Source: Microbacterium aurantiacum (GTDB lineage Bacteria; Actinomycetota; Actinomycetes; Actinomycetales; Microbacteriaceae). Taken from it: a stretch of DNA of 64,000 bases. The stretch lies in assembly GCF_021654035.1 (NCBI RefSeq), contig NZ_JAJPDW010000001.1, positions 806,001 through 870,000 of the forward strand, read 5' to 3'. Below, piece after piece: positions 1-7,683 of the stretch. Position 1 is the first letter of the stretch; every line of letters starts with the position of its first letter. The position numbers and the translations under genes are program-made. Under the pieces are notes generated by a model that was not told where the DNA came from, did no database searches, and saw only the letters and a list, made by a program, of their open reading frames with translations.

Positions 1-1
1 G

Positions 2-199
2 GCCGCCGCGCGCGTGCTGCCCGCCGAGGTCGACTTCGAGGTCGGCGAGACGATCACCATCAAGGAGGGCTCGTTCGCGGGGCTTCCCGGAACGATCAGC
101 GAGATCAAGCCCGAGAGCGGCAAGCTCACGGTCCTCGTCTCCCTGTTCGAGCGCGAGACCCCCGTCGAGCTGTCGTTCGACCAGGTCACGAAGCTGTAA
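2..199 (+). CDS. nusG: Transcription termination/antitermination protein NusG (C-terminal part)
   Basis: Only the last 65 codons are present; the frame runs in from the left edge. The visible part is the KOW domain ([19 protein letters not shown], then a beta-rich end finishing FDQVTKL), the NusG module that contacts Rho or ribosomal protein S10 while the missing N-terminal domain binds RNA polymerase. Its place just before rplK-rplA is the usual bacterial order. A strong hairpin 13 bases after the stop suggests that transcription ends here and does not run on into the next gene. Confidence 0.93.
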   Translation, partial: AAARVLPAEVDFEVGETITIKEGSFAGLPGTISEIKPESGKLTVLVSLFERETPVELSFDQVTKL

Positions 200-212
200 G
201 AGCAACCCTCTC

Positions 213-248
213 GCGAAAGCGCCTCGTCTCCCGACGGGGCGCTTTCGC
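213..248 (+). terminator. Terminator-like hairpin after nusG
   Basis: A 16-bp stem (213-228 with 233-248, one T.G pair) closes on the loop TCCC. There is no long T run, as is common in high-GC actinobacteria. It would separate nusG from the DUF559 gene. Confidence 0.7.
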
Positions 249-273
249 TGTGCCGCGGCATCCGTTCACGTTC

Positions 274-337
274 GCGGAGATGTGCACGATGACGGATGCC
301 GGGCCCGCGAGGTGTCCGTCATTGTGCACATGTCCGC
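274..337. repeat. Inverted repeat upstream of the DUF559 gene
   Basis: Arms 274-296 and 315-337 pair at 21 of 23 positions around an 18-base loop containing GGGCCC. The arm core TGTGCACGATGACGGA is nearly the same as the core of the hairpin at 1269-1348 on the other side of the gene. It could be a terminator, an operator or a mobile palindromic element. Confidence 0.75.
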
Positions 338-446
338 ACTCTTGCGCGGGGCGCGCCTCCTCCCCAGGCGCGGATGCACCGGGTGCTGTCCCCAGAACGG
401 GGGGCGACGCGGTCGCGGGGCGCCCTCGTCGGCGAGGCTCGCGGGG

Positions 447-1277
447 ATGGATGAGCTGACGGATGCCGTATCCCAGGCCGGTGGTGTCGTGCGCGTGTCC
501 GCGCTCCGGTCCCGCGGGTGGTCGCGTCGCGCGATCGAGCGACGGCTCGCCACGCACATGCTGACGCGTCCGCGCGACGGGTGGGTCGCGCTGCCGGGTG
601 CCGACCCGCTGCTCGTCGCCGCGGCGCGGGCGGGCGTCGTGCTCTCCTGCCTCACGCAGGCCGAGCGTCTCGGGCTCTGGGTGCAGGGCGACGGTTGCGT
701 TCACGTGGCGGCGCCGCCGAAGCGGCACATCGGGGAGGTGAGCGACGCGACCCGGGTGCACTGGGCGCGCCCGCTCGTGCCGCGGCATCCGGACGTCCTC
801 GTCGACCCGGTCGAGAACGTCTTGGCGGTCGTCGCGCGCTGTCGACCGCATGAGCAGGCCCGCGCCGTCTGGGAGTCGGCGCTCCGGCAGGGCCTCGTGG
901 TGCGGGAGTCGCTCCGGCTTCTGCCATTGGCGCCGCTGGCCCGCGCTTTGCTCGAGGAGTGCTCGCTGCACTCCGACTCGGGCCTGGAGACCGTCATCCC
1001 CGTGCGCCTGCGGTTCCTCCGCCTGCCCATCCGCCAGCAGGTGTGGCTCGCGGGGCACGCGGTCGACTTCGTCATCGGCGATCGCCTGGTCCTCCAGGTC
1101 GACGGCGGTCACCACGTCGGGGCGCAGCGGCGGAGCGACATCGCCCATGACGCTCGGCTGAAGCTCCTGGGGTACCACGTCATCCGCATCGACTACGTGC
1201 AGATCATGACCCGCTGGAGCGAGGTGCACGACGTGATCGTGCGCGCCGTCGCGCAGGGACTCCACCGCGCACGATGA
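447..1277 (+). CDS. AbiEi-type HTH / DUF559 endonuclease-domain protein
   Basis: A 276-aa protein. The N-terminal ~75 residues ([20 protein letters not shown] and following) resemble the winged-helix domain of AbiEi-type antitoxins. The C-terminal ~100 residues are a DUF559 domain of the PD-(D/E)xK nuclease superfamily, with [18 protein letters not shown] and a trailing GYHVIRIDY strand. The residue before VDG is Gln where many relatives have Glu. The ATG at 447 was chosen because the reading frame further upstream runs back into the hairpin and looks non-coding. No toxin partner is visible, so a toxin-antitoxin role is not supported. Actinobacteria carry many such solitary genes of unknown function. 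The stop codon lies inside the left arm of the next hairpin. Confidence 0.8.
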   Translation: MDELTDAVSQAGGVVRVSALRSRGWSRRAIERRLATHMLTRPRDGWVALPGADPLLVAAARAGVVLSCLTQAERLGLWVQGDGCVHVAAPPKRHIGEVSDATRVHWARPLVPRHPDVLVDPVENVLAVVARCRPHEQARAVWESALRQGLVVRESLRLLPLAPLARALLEECSLHSDSGLETVIPVRLRFLRLPIRQQVWLAGHAVDFVIGDRLVLQVDGGHHVGAQRRSDIAHDARLKLLGYHVIRIDYVQIMTRWSEVHDVIVRAVAQGLHRAR

Positions 1278-1348
1278 CGGACATGCGCACGATCACGGAC
1301 CACTCGGGGCCGCGGCATCCGTCATCGTGCGCATGTCCGTCATCGTGC
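1269..1348. repeat. Long inverted repeat downstream of the DUF559 gene
   Basis: Arms 1269-1299 and 1318-1348 pair at 30 of 31 positions around an 18-base loop. Each arm holds two tandem copies of a GCACGATGACGGA-like unit, shared with the hairpin at 274-337. The stop codon of the DUF559 gene (1275-1277) is in the left arm. It may act as a bidirectional terminator between that gene and rplKA. Confidence 0.8.
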
Positions 1349-1385
1349 CCGGGGAATCGAGTGTGGGTGAGGGCGACGGATGCGG

Positions 1386-1476
1386 TATTCTTGGGTGGTT
1401 TGCGCTCTGCGCGCAACGCACCGCGCTCGGGAACGGCCCGAGAGGCGGGAGAACCGGATGCCGCGGCACCCGGTTC
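1386..1476 (+). promoter_or_regulatory. rplKA promoter region and 5' leader
   Basis: TATTCT at 1386-1391 is a possible -10 element; no good -35 is seen. The leader has two small stem-loops: CTCGGG/CCCGAG (1426-1431 with 1437-1442) and GAACCGG/CCGGTTC (1451-1457 with 1470-1476). The second sits just before the Shine-Dalgarno sequence GAGGAAAGGA. L1 autoregulates this operon in other bacteria by binding such leader structures; a binding site here is inference. Confidence 0.45.
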
Positions 1477-1493
1477 GAGGAAAGGAAAAGGAT

Positions 1494-1925
1494 ATGGCAC
1501 CCAAGAAGAAGGTGACCGGCCTGATCAAGCTCCAGATCAACGCCGGCGCCGCCAACCCGGCGCCGCCGATCGGCCCCGCGCTCGGTCAGCACGGCGTCAA
1601 CATCATGGAGTTCTGCAAGGCGTACAACGCCGCGACCGAGTCGCAGCGCGGCAACGTCATCCCCGTGGAGATCACCGTCTACGAGGACCGCAGCTTCACG
1701 TTCATCCTGAAGACGCCCCCGGCCGCCGAGCTCATCAAGAAGGCCGCCGGCCTCCAGAAGGGCTCCTCCACGCCGCACACCGTCAAGGTCGGCAAGCTCA
1801 CCAAGGACCAGGTCCGCGAGATCGCCGAGGCCAAGCAGCCCGACCTGAACGCGAACGACATCGACGCTGCCTCGAAGATCATCGCCGGAACCGCCCGCTC
1901 CATGGGCATCACGGTCGAGGACTGA
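1494..1925 (+). CDS. rplK: 50S ribosomal protein L11
   Basis: A 143-aa protein, the standard length of L11. It starts [15 protein letters not shown] and has the conserved [20 protein letters not shown] segment, where loop prolines and glycines contact the GTPase-centre rRNA, and the C-terminal rRNA-binding domain ending [10 protein letters not shown]. The ATG at 1494 is preceded by GAGGAAAGGA. rplA follows 14 bases after the stop, so the two form the usual rplK-rplA operon. Confidence 0.98.
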   Translation: MAPKKKVTGLIKLQINAGAANPAPPIGPALGQHGVNIMEFCKAYNAATESQRGNVIPVEITVYEDRSFTFILKTPPAAELIKKAAGLQKGSSTPHTVKVGKLTKDQVREIAEAKQPDLNANDIDAASKIIAGTARSMGITVED

Positions 1926-1939
1926 GGGGGATAGGAAAC

Positions 1940-2629
1940 ATGGCTACCAAGTCCAAGGCCTACCAGGCCGCTGCCGCCAAGATCGAGGCGGACAAGTTCT
2001 ACACCCCGACCGAGGCCGTCGCCCTCGCGAAGGAGACCGGTTCGGCGAAGTTCGACTCCACCGTCGAGGTCGCCCTCAAGCTCTCGGTCGACCCCCGCAA
2101 GGCGGACCAGATGGTGCGCGGCACCGTCATCCTGCCCCACGGCACCGGTAAGACCGCTCGCGTCATCGTCTTCGCCACCGGCCCCGCGGCCGAGGCCGCC
2201 ATCGCGGCCGGAGCGGACGAGGTCGGCGGCGCCGAGCTCATCGAGAAGGTCGCCGGCGGGTACACCTCGTTCGACGCCGCCGTCTCCACCCCGGAGCTCA
2301 TGGGCCAGGTCGGTCGCCTGGGCAAGGTGCTGGGTCCCCGCGGCCTCATGCCCAACCCCAAGACCGGCACCGTGACTCCGAACCCGGCCAAGGCCGTCGA
2401 GGAGATCAAGGGCGGAAAGATCGAGTTCCGCGTCGACAAGCACGCCAACGTCCACTTCGTCGTGGGCAAGGCGTCCTTCTCGACCGAGCAGCTGGACGAG
2501 AACCTCTCGGCCGCGCTCGAGGAGATCGTGCGTCTGAAGCCGTCGAGCTCGAAGGGCCGTTACATCCAGAAGGGTGCGGTGTCGACCACGTTCGGCCCCG
2601 GCATCCCGCTGGACGTCAACGCAATCTGA
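1940..2629 (+). CDS. rplA: 50S ribosomal protein L1
   Basis: A 229-aa protein, standard for L1. It opens [20 protein letters not shown] and contains the L1 signature region [20 protein letters not shown]1 forms the L1 stalk that helps release deacylated tRNA, and it usually represses its own operon. The start is supported by the Shine-Dalgarno sequence GGGGGATAGGAAAC. A hairpin follows, so rplKA ends here instead of running on to rplJL. Confidence 0.98.
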   Translation: MATKSKAYQAAAAKIEADKFYTPTEAVALAKETGSAKFDSTVEVALKLSVDPRKADQMVRGTVILPHGTGKTARVIVFATGPAAEAAIAAGADEVGGAELIEKVAGGYTSFDAAVSTPELMGQVGRLGKVLGPRGLMPNPKTGTVTPNPAKAVEEIKGGKIEFRVDKHANVHFVVGKASFSTEQLDENLSAALEEIVRLKPSSSKGRYIQKGAVSTTFGPGIPLDVNAI

Positions 2630-2644
2630 TCTCGCGTACGCGTC

Positions 2645-2678
2645 ACGAGGGCCTCATCCGAAAGGGTGGGGCCCTCGT
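2645..2678. terminator. Hairpin terminator between rplA and lysE
   Basis: ACGAGGGCC (2645-2653) pairs with GGCCCTCGT (2670-2678). An inner CATCC/GGGTG stem closes on a GAAA loop. It lies between convergent genes and could serve both strands. Confidence 0.75.
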
Positions 2679-2699
2679 CGTCCGTCGTGGGGTGGACGA

Positions 2700-3356
2700 T
2701 CACGCGAGCGGGAGCACGAGGCTGACCGCGAGGGCGATCATGACCACACCGATGGCAAGATCGAGGATCCGCCAGGCGCGTGGCGTCGCGAGCCACCGCC
2801 CGAGGTAGCGTGCGCCGAAGCCCAGCGCGAAGAACCACACCACGCTCGCGACCATCGCGCCGGCGGCGAACGTCCACCGCGATTCGCCGTGGGTGGCGGC
2901 GACCGAGCCCAGCAGGAAGACGGTGTCGAGGTACACGTGGGGGTTCAGCCACGTCAGGGCGAGGCAGGTGGCGAGGACGGGTGCGAGGCGCGCCCGCGTG
3001 GAGACCCCGACGGCGACGGATGCCGGCGTCCCGCGGTCGTCCGGAGCGTCCTCCTCGACGCGCAGCACCGCGGCCGGCCGCCACGCCCGTCGGAGCGCGA
3101 GGATGCCGTAGGCGGTGAGGAAAGCCGCTCCCGCCCACCGGACCCCGTCGATCAGCCCCGGAAGCGCGGTCAGCGCGAGGCCCGCGCCGGACACGCCGAG
3201 GGCGATGAGCGCCGCGTCCGACAGGGCGCACACGGTCGCCACCGCGAGAACGTGTTCGCGACGGAGCCCCTGCCGCAGCACGAAGAGGTTCTGCGCGCCG
3301 ATGGCGATGATGAGGGAGAGGCCGAGGCCGAAACCGGCGAGGAGGACGGGAAGCAC
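2700..3356 (-). CDS. lysE: LysE/ArgO-family amino-acid exporter
   Basis: A 218-aa inner-membrane protein with about six hydrophobic segments and LysE-family landmarks: LSLIIAIGAQNLFVLRQGL near the N terminus and ALTWLNPHVYLDTVFLLG in the middle. The family exports basic amino acids such as lysine and arginine. An upstream ATG exists at 3407, but GTG 3356 fits the family length and sits exactly 6 nt after a TACCGT hexamer, the spacing seen for other leaderless genes here. It is divergent from a LysR-type gene, the classic lysE/lysG arrangement in which the regulator activates the exporter when basic amino acids accumulate. Confidence 0.88.
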   Translation of the reverse strand: MLPVLLAGFGLGLSLIIAIGAQNLFVLRQGLRREHVLAVATVCALSDAALIALGVSGAGLALTALPGLIDGVRWAGAAFLTAYGILALRRAWRPAAVLRVEEDAPDDRGTPASVAVGVSTRARLAPVLATCLALTWLNPHVYLDTVFLLGSVAATHGESRWTFAAGAMVASVVWFFALGFGARYLGRWLATPRAWRILDLAIGVVMIALAVSLVLPLA

Positions 3357-3362
3357 CCTTTT

Positions 3363-3424
3363 ACGGTAGGGATTGCCGCGAGATAAGCCCAGTTCAGGAA
3401 TCTGCATCTGCGTAAGCTCTGCTT
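3363..3424. promoter_or_regulatory. Divergent lysE-lysG promoter region
   Basis: Minus-strand TACCGT (3368-3363) ends 6 nt before the lysE GTG, and plus-strand TAAGCT (3413-3418) ends 6 nt before the regulator ATG. The region has the dyad TAAGC-TCT-GCTTA (3413-3425) and a further ATAAGC (3383-3388). These are candidate LysR-type binding half-sites between the two genes. Confidence 0.55.
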
Positions 3425-4333
3425 ATGAGGATCCCCTTCGATCTCGCCGAGACCGTGGCGCTCGTGGTCGCGGAGGGGACCTTCGATGCCGCCGCCGCGC
3501 GGCTGCACATCACTCCGTCCGCCGTCAGCCAGCGCGTGCGTACGCTCGAAGACCTCGTGGGGCAAGTCCTCCTCGTCCGGTCCAAGCCCGTGCGGGCGAC
3601 CGCGGCGGGGGAGGCGATCGTGCGCTTGGCACGACAGGCCGCACAGCTCGAGACCGACGCACGCGCGGCGCTCGGCATCGGCGCGGACGAGACGGCGTCC
3701 GTCGCCCTCGCCGTCAACGCCGACTCGCTGGCGACGTGGTTCCTGCCGCCCCTCGCGCGGCTGACCGAGCGGCACGGCGTGGTGTTCGAGATCCATCGCG
3801 ACGACCAGGACTTCACGGCGGGGCTCCTGGAGACCGGTGCGGTGCTGGGCGCGGTGACCTCGCAGCGACGCCCGGTCGCCGGATGCCGCGTCACCGCGCT
3901 CGGTTCGATGCGCTACCGCGCCGTGGCGGCCCCGTCGTACGCGGCGCGGTGGCTGCCGGAGGGAGCGGATGCCGGCGCCCTCGAGCGTGCACCGGTCGTG
4001 GACTTCGATCGACGCGACGAGCTGCAGCGGACGTGGCTGCGTTCCCACGGCGTGGTGTCGGCGCCGCCGCGCCACCTCGTGCCCGCGTCGCACGACTTCG
4101 CCACCGCGGTCCTGCTCGGGCTGGGGTGGGCGCTCCTCCCGACCTTCCAGGCCGACGACGCCCTCGCCCGGGGCGACCTCGTCGCGCTCGGCGGCGAGGA
4201 TGTCGAGGTGCCGCTGTACTGGCAGCAGTGGAACCTGCGTTCGCCGCTGCTGGACGCGGTGGCGGAGGAGATCATCGGCGAGGCCCGCCGTGCGCTGGAC
4301 CCGCCGTCGCCGGACGCGGTCAGTCGTCGCTGA
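3425..4333 (+). CDS. lysG: LysR-type regulator, ArgP/LysG family
   Basis: A 302-aa LysR-type protein. The N-terminal winged helix reads FDAAAARLHITPSAVSQRVR (residues ~20-39), followed by the linker helix and a periplasmic-binding-protein-like effector domain from ~90 onward. The ITPSAVSQR signature and the divergent lysE gene point to ArgP/LysG, which binds lysine or arginine and switches on export. There is no Shine-Dalgarno sequence; TAAGCT lies 6 nt before the ATG, so the message is probably leaderless. Its end overlaps the convergent oxidoreductase gene by 14 bp. Confidence 0.88.
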   Translation: MRIPFDLAETVALVVAEGTFDAAAARLHITPSAVSQRVRTLEDLVGQVLLVRSKPVRATAAGEAIVRLARQAAQLETDARAALGIGADETASVALAVNADSLATWFLPPLARLTERHGVVFEIHRDDQDFTAGLLETGAVLGAVTSQRRPVAGCRVTALGSMRYRAVAAPSYAARWLPEGADAGALERAPVVDFDRRDELQRTWLRSHGVVSAPPRHLVPASHDFATAVLLGLGWALLPTFQADDALARGDLVALGGEDVEVPLYWQQWNLRSPLLDAVAEEIIGEARRALDPPSPDAVSRR

Positions 4334-5363
4334 CGCGCAGCACCACCTTGCCGCGGGTGTGCCCCTCCTCGATCAGGGCGTGCGCGCGCGCGGCGTCGTC
4401 GAGATCGACGACCTGGTCGATGTAGACCTGGATCGAGCCGGAGTCGAGCAGGCGTCCGATCGTCGCCAGCGCGCCGCCGTCGGGGATGACCTTGTAGGAC
4501 GTCGAGCGCACACCGGCGGATGCCGCGGCCTCCGCGAATCCGGGCCAGGACCCCGTCGGCACGAGGACGTAGAGACCGCCCGGTCGGAGGACCGAGAGCG
4601 ACCGCGTGCCGGTGTCGTCGTGCACGTTGCCGATGAGGTCGATGACGACATCCACCTCGTCGATCACCTCGTCGAAGCGCGTCGTGGTGTAGTCGACGAC
4701 GGTGGCGGCCCCGAGCTCGCGCAGCCACGCAGCGTTGCGTCCCGAGCTGGTCGCCGTCACGTGGGCGCCGAAGTACGCCGCCAGCTGGACGGCGAAGTGC
4801 CCCACGCCGCCGCTCCCCGCGTGGATGAGGATCCGCTGGCCCTCGTGCGCGTGCGCGGTCTCCACGACCAGCCCCCACGCGGTCAGGGCCGCCAGCGGCA
4901 CACCGGCCGCCTCGACGTGCGACAGCGACGCGGGCTTGCGCGCGACCGAGAGGGTGGGGGCGACGACGTACTCGGCGTAGGAGCCGCCGGTGCGGGGGAA
5001 GGAGGCCATGCCGTAGACGGGCGTGCCTGGAGGAAAGGGGTGCGCCTCGTAGGGCGCGCGCACGACGATGCCGCTGAAGTCGAAGCCCAGGACGCCGGGG
5101 AGCGTGGCGATCGCCCCCGACACCCCGGCGCCCCGCCGGGTCTTCGCGTCGATGGGGTTCACGCCGGCCGCGACCACGCGGACGAGAACTTCGCTCAGGA
5201 CCGGGCTCGGTGTGGGGACGTCGATCGTCTGGAGCGTGGAGGGTTCTCCCGCGGCCGTCATGGCCGTCGCGCGCATGGTCGCGGGGACCTCGACCGACGG
5301 GTCGGACGAAGGGGCGGGGTGTGCGATCGGGGTGGAGCCTGAGCGCAGCGGCCGGAATCTCAT
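4320..5363 (-). CDS. Zinc-independent MDR-family NAD(P)H oxidoreductase (quinone oxidoreductase-like)
   Basis: A 347-aa medium-chain dehydrogenase/reductase. The GroES-like half has AAGVNPIDAKTRRG; the nucleotide-binding half has ILIHAGSGGVGHFAVQLAAY, the Rossmann motif typical of NADPH-using quinone or enone reductases. I see no catalytic or structural zinc Cys cluster. The start at 5363 has a good Shine-Dalgarno sequence (GGAAGGAGCGACCG), which gives a 29-residue extension before the usual family start MRATAMTAAGEP. Substrate unknown. Upstream lies the MarR gene on the same strand, about 70 bases away. Confidence 0.85.
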   Translation of the reverse strand: MRFRPLRSGSTPIAHPAPSSDPSVEVPATMRATAMTAAGEPSTLQTIDVPTPSPVLSEVLVRVVAAGVNPIDAKTRRGAGVSGAIATLPGVLGFDFSGIVVRAPYEAHPFPPGTPVYGMASFPRTGGSYAEYVVAPTLSVARKPASLSHVEAAGVPLAALTAWGLVVETAHAHEGQRILIHAGSGGVGHFAVQLAAYFGAHVTATSSGRNAAWLRELGAATVVDYTTTRFDEVIDEVDVVIDLIGNVHDDTGTRSLSVLRPGGLYVLVPTGSWPGFAEAAASAGVRSTSYKVIPDGGALATIGRLLDSGSIQVYIDQVVDLDDAARAHALIEEGHTRGKVVLRVSDD

Positions 5364-5430
5364 CGGTCGCTCCTTCCGGTGTCTGTCGTCGTCGGCAGCA
5401 CGCGTGTCGAGGGGTGTGTGGAGGACCCAG

Positions 5431-5949
5431 TCAAGCGTCCGATTGTCTCGCCCGTGTTACGTCGGTGCTACCGCGGGGAGAAGGGTCTCCGCCCGGGGTG
5501 CTGCCGGTGGTCAGGGCGTGCAGCAACCGGGCGAGCGAGCGGATGTCGTCCACCGACCATTCCGCCAGCGCGTCGACGAGGAGACCTTCCTGCGGGGCGC
5601 GCGCGGCGGCGAGGCGCTCGAGCCCTTCGGGGGTCGGGGAGAGGAGGTGCGACCGGCCGTCGTTCGGATCGGGCGTCCGCTGGATCAGCGCGAGCGATTC
5701 GAGCTCCCGCACGGTGCGGCTGATCTGCCCCTTGTCCGCCAGAAGGATCTCCGCGAGGGCCGAGAGTGTCAGAGGGCCCCGCCGCACGATCGTGGTGAAG
5801 ACCTTGTACGGCCCCGGGAGGAGCCCCGGCGAGACCCGGTCGGCGTTCTCCGCGATGATCCGACGGAAGCGCCCGATCAACTCGCCGAACTCCGCCTCGA
5901 GCGCCCGGACGGCGTCGGCCCGGTCGGCGGCGGTGTCGTGGTCGCTCAT
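5431..5949 (-). CDS. MarR-family transcriptional regulator
   Basis: A 172-aa winged-helix protein. The recognition region reads LSALAEILLADKGQISRTVR and the wing includes RTPDPNDGRSHLLSPTPEG, the standard MarR layout. It starts 11 bases after the stop of the upstream DHA2 exporter and is very probably cotranscribed with it. MarR proteins of this kind repress their own operon until a drug or aromatic ligand binds. The three identical-type dyads before the exporter are the likely binding sites. The C-terminal ~20 residues are extended and low in complexity. Confidence 0.88.
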   Translation of the reverse strand: MSDHDTAADRADAVRALEAEFGELIGRFRRIIAENADRVSPGLLPGPYKVFTTIVRRGPLTLSALAEILLADKGQISRTVRELESLALIQRTPDPNDGRSHLLSPTPEGLERLAAARAPQEGLLVDALAEWSVDDIRSLARLLHALTTGSTPGGDPSPRGSTDVTRARQSDA

Positions 5950-5960
5950 CGCGTTCGACC

Positions 5961-7598
5961 CTACTCGGCGGTGCGTCCGCCCGCGCGCGGTGCCGCGGGG
6001 ACGACGCCCGTGTCGACGCTGACGGTGGCCAGGTCCGCTTCGAGCGCGTGTGCGCGTTCGCGGGTGGTCATGCGGTTCAGCGGCACGTTCGGCAGGAACG
6101 CGATCGCGAGGACGGCCAGGACCGCGACCGGCACGGCCAGCAGGAACGAGTGCGAGATCGCCTGGGCGTAGACGTCCTCGATGATCACGCGGACGCTCTC
6201 GGGGAGCGCGGAGACCTGGGGGATCGTGCCGGACTGCAGCTGCGCCGCCACCTCCGCGCCGTGCGCACCGAGCCCTTCGATCGCGCTCGCGAGGTCCGAC
6301 CGGCGGTCGGCGAGCAGGCCCGTGGCCGAGCTCGCGAGCGCGGCGCCCATCACAGAGACGCCCACGGTCCCGCCGAGGCTCCGGAAGAAGGTCACGCCGG
6401 AGCTGGCGACCCCCATGCGCCGCGGGTCGGCGGTGTTCTGGACGATGAGGACGAGGTTCTGCATCGTCATGCCGACACCGGCGCCGAGCAGCACCATGTA
6501 CAGCGACACCAGTGCGAAGTTCGTGTCGTACTCGATGGTCGACAGGGCGAAGCTCCCGACGGTGAGGAGGAGCGAGCCGGCGACCAGGTACGGCTTCCAC
6601 CGCCCGAACCGGCTGATGAGGGCGCCGACGACGACCGAGGCGACCAGGAGTCCGGCGATCATCGGGATGGTCATGAGCCCGGCCTCAGTGGGGGTGGCCC
6701 CGCGTGCCATCTGCATGTACTGGCTGAGGAACACCGAGGTGCCGAACATCGCGATGCCGGTCGAGATCGAGGCGACGGTCGCGAGCGTGAAGGTGCGGTC
6801 GCGGAAGAGGTCCAGCGGGACGAGCGGCTCGCGGGCGCGCAGTTCGACAAGGACAAAGAGGATGCCGGCGACGACCGCCCCTCCCGCCATCAGCAGCGTC
6901 TCAACGCTCCACCAGTCGAAGGTGGAGCCGGCGCCGGTGATCCACACGAGGAGGAGCGAGACCGCCGTGGAGAGCAGGACGATGCCCAGGTAGTCGATGC
7001 GGACGCGCCGGGCGGGCTGGCTCGGAAGGTGGAGGGTGCGCTGCTGGATGACGAGGGCCGCCAGGGCGAAGGGGAGGGCCACGAAGAAGTTCCACCGCCA
7101 CCCCAGCGTGTCGGTGATGACGCCGCCGAGGAGAGGGCCGCCGACGGTGGCGACGGCCATCACGGCGCCGAAGAGGCCCATGTAGCGCCCGCGCTCGCGT
7201 GGGCTGATGATGTCGGCCATGATCACCTGGCTGAGGGCGGCGAGGCCCCCCGCGCCGATCCCCTGCACGGCGCGGAACGCGATGAGCATCTCCGGGGTCT
7301 GCGAGAAGCCCGCCGCGGCCGTGGCGAGGACGAAGATCACGATGGCGATCTGGATGAGGAGCTTCCGGGGGAACAGGTCGGCGAGCTTCCCCCAGATCGG
7401 CGTCGAGATCGCCGTGGTCAGGAGCGTCGCGGTGACCACCCACGTGAAGGCCGACTGGTCGCCGCCCAGATCGTGGAGGATCACCGGGAGCGAGGTGGAG
7501 ACCACCGTCGAGGCGAGCATCGACACGAACATGCCCAGCAGAAGGCCGGACAGCGGCCGGAGGACGGACGGGGTGGCGGGGGCGGAAGAGGTGGTCAC
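5961..7598 (-). CDS. DHA2-family (14-TM) multidrug efflux MFS transporter
   Basis: A 545-aa major facilitator of the EmrB/QacA type. About 14 hydrophobic segments are visible. Family motifs include WVVTATLLTTAISTPIWGKL, AFRAVQGIGAGGL (DHA2 motif C region) and ISPRERGRYMGLFGAV. It would expel drugs or lipophilic compounds using the proton gradient. The GTG at 7598 is preceded by GAAGGA. The MarR gene follows in the same transcription unit, and three palindromic operators precede it, so expression is probably ligand-induced. Confidence 0.9.
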   Translation of the reverse strand: MTTSSAPATPSVLRPLSGLLLGMFVSMLASTVVSTSLPVILHDLGGDQSAFTWVVTATLLTTAISTPIWGKLADLFPRKLLIQIAIVIFVLATAAAGFSQTPEMLIAFRAVQGIGAGGLAALSQVIMADIISPRERGRYMGLFGAVMAVATVGGPLLGGVITDTLGWRWNFFVALPFALAALVIQQRTLHLPSQPARRVRIDYLGIVLLSTAVSLLLVWITGAGSTFDWWSVETLLMAGGAVVAGILFVLVELRAREPLVPLDLFRDRTFTLATVASISTGIAMFGTSVFLSQYMQMARGATPTEAGLMTIPMIAGLLVASVVVGALISRFGRWKPYLVAGSLLLTVGSFALSTIEYDTNFALVSLYMVLLGAGVGMTMQNLVLIVQNTADPRRMGVASSGVTFFRSLGGTVGVSVMGAALASSATGLLADRRSDLASAIEGLGAHGAEVAAQLQSGTIPQVSALPESVRVIIEDVYAQAISHSFLLAVPVAVLAVLAIAFLPNVPLNRMTTRERAHALEADLATVSVDTGVVPAAPRAGGRTAE

Positions 7599-7608
7599 GG
7601 CATCCTTC

Positions 7609-7669
7609 GTTGATCTGGGTCAACTGTTGATCTGAGTCAACAATAAGGAAATGCTTGATCCACGTCAAC
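7609..7669. promoter_or_regulatory. Triple palindromic operator of the MFS-marR operon
   Basis: Three 16-bp dyads of the form TTGA-N6-TCAA: GTTGATCTGGGTCAAC (7609-7624), GTTGATCTGAGTCAAC (7626-7641) and CTTGATCCACGTCAAC (7654-7669). The first two are nearly back to back. They lie just upstream of the exporter start and are the best candidates for MarR binding. Confidence 0.8.
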
Positions 7670-7683
7670 TATTCCCGAACGGG

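Noticed and set aside
282..446. Upstream extension of the DUF559 protein to an earlier start
   Set aside because: It would translate the hairpin right arm and a Cys/Arg-rich stretch unlike the family; the ATG at 447 matches the HTH domain start.
186..1265. 359-codon minus-strand frame opposite the DUF559 gene
   Set aside because: It overlaps the nusG terminator and shows only biased composition; DUF559 on the plus strand explains the region.
447..1277. AbiE-like toxin-antitoxin pair
   Set aside because: Only the antitoxin-type HTH is present and no nucleotidyltransferase toxin gene is adjacent.
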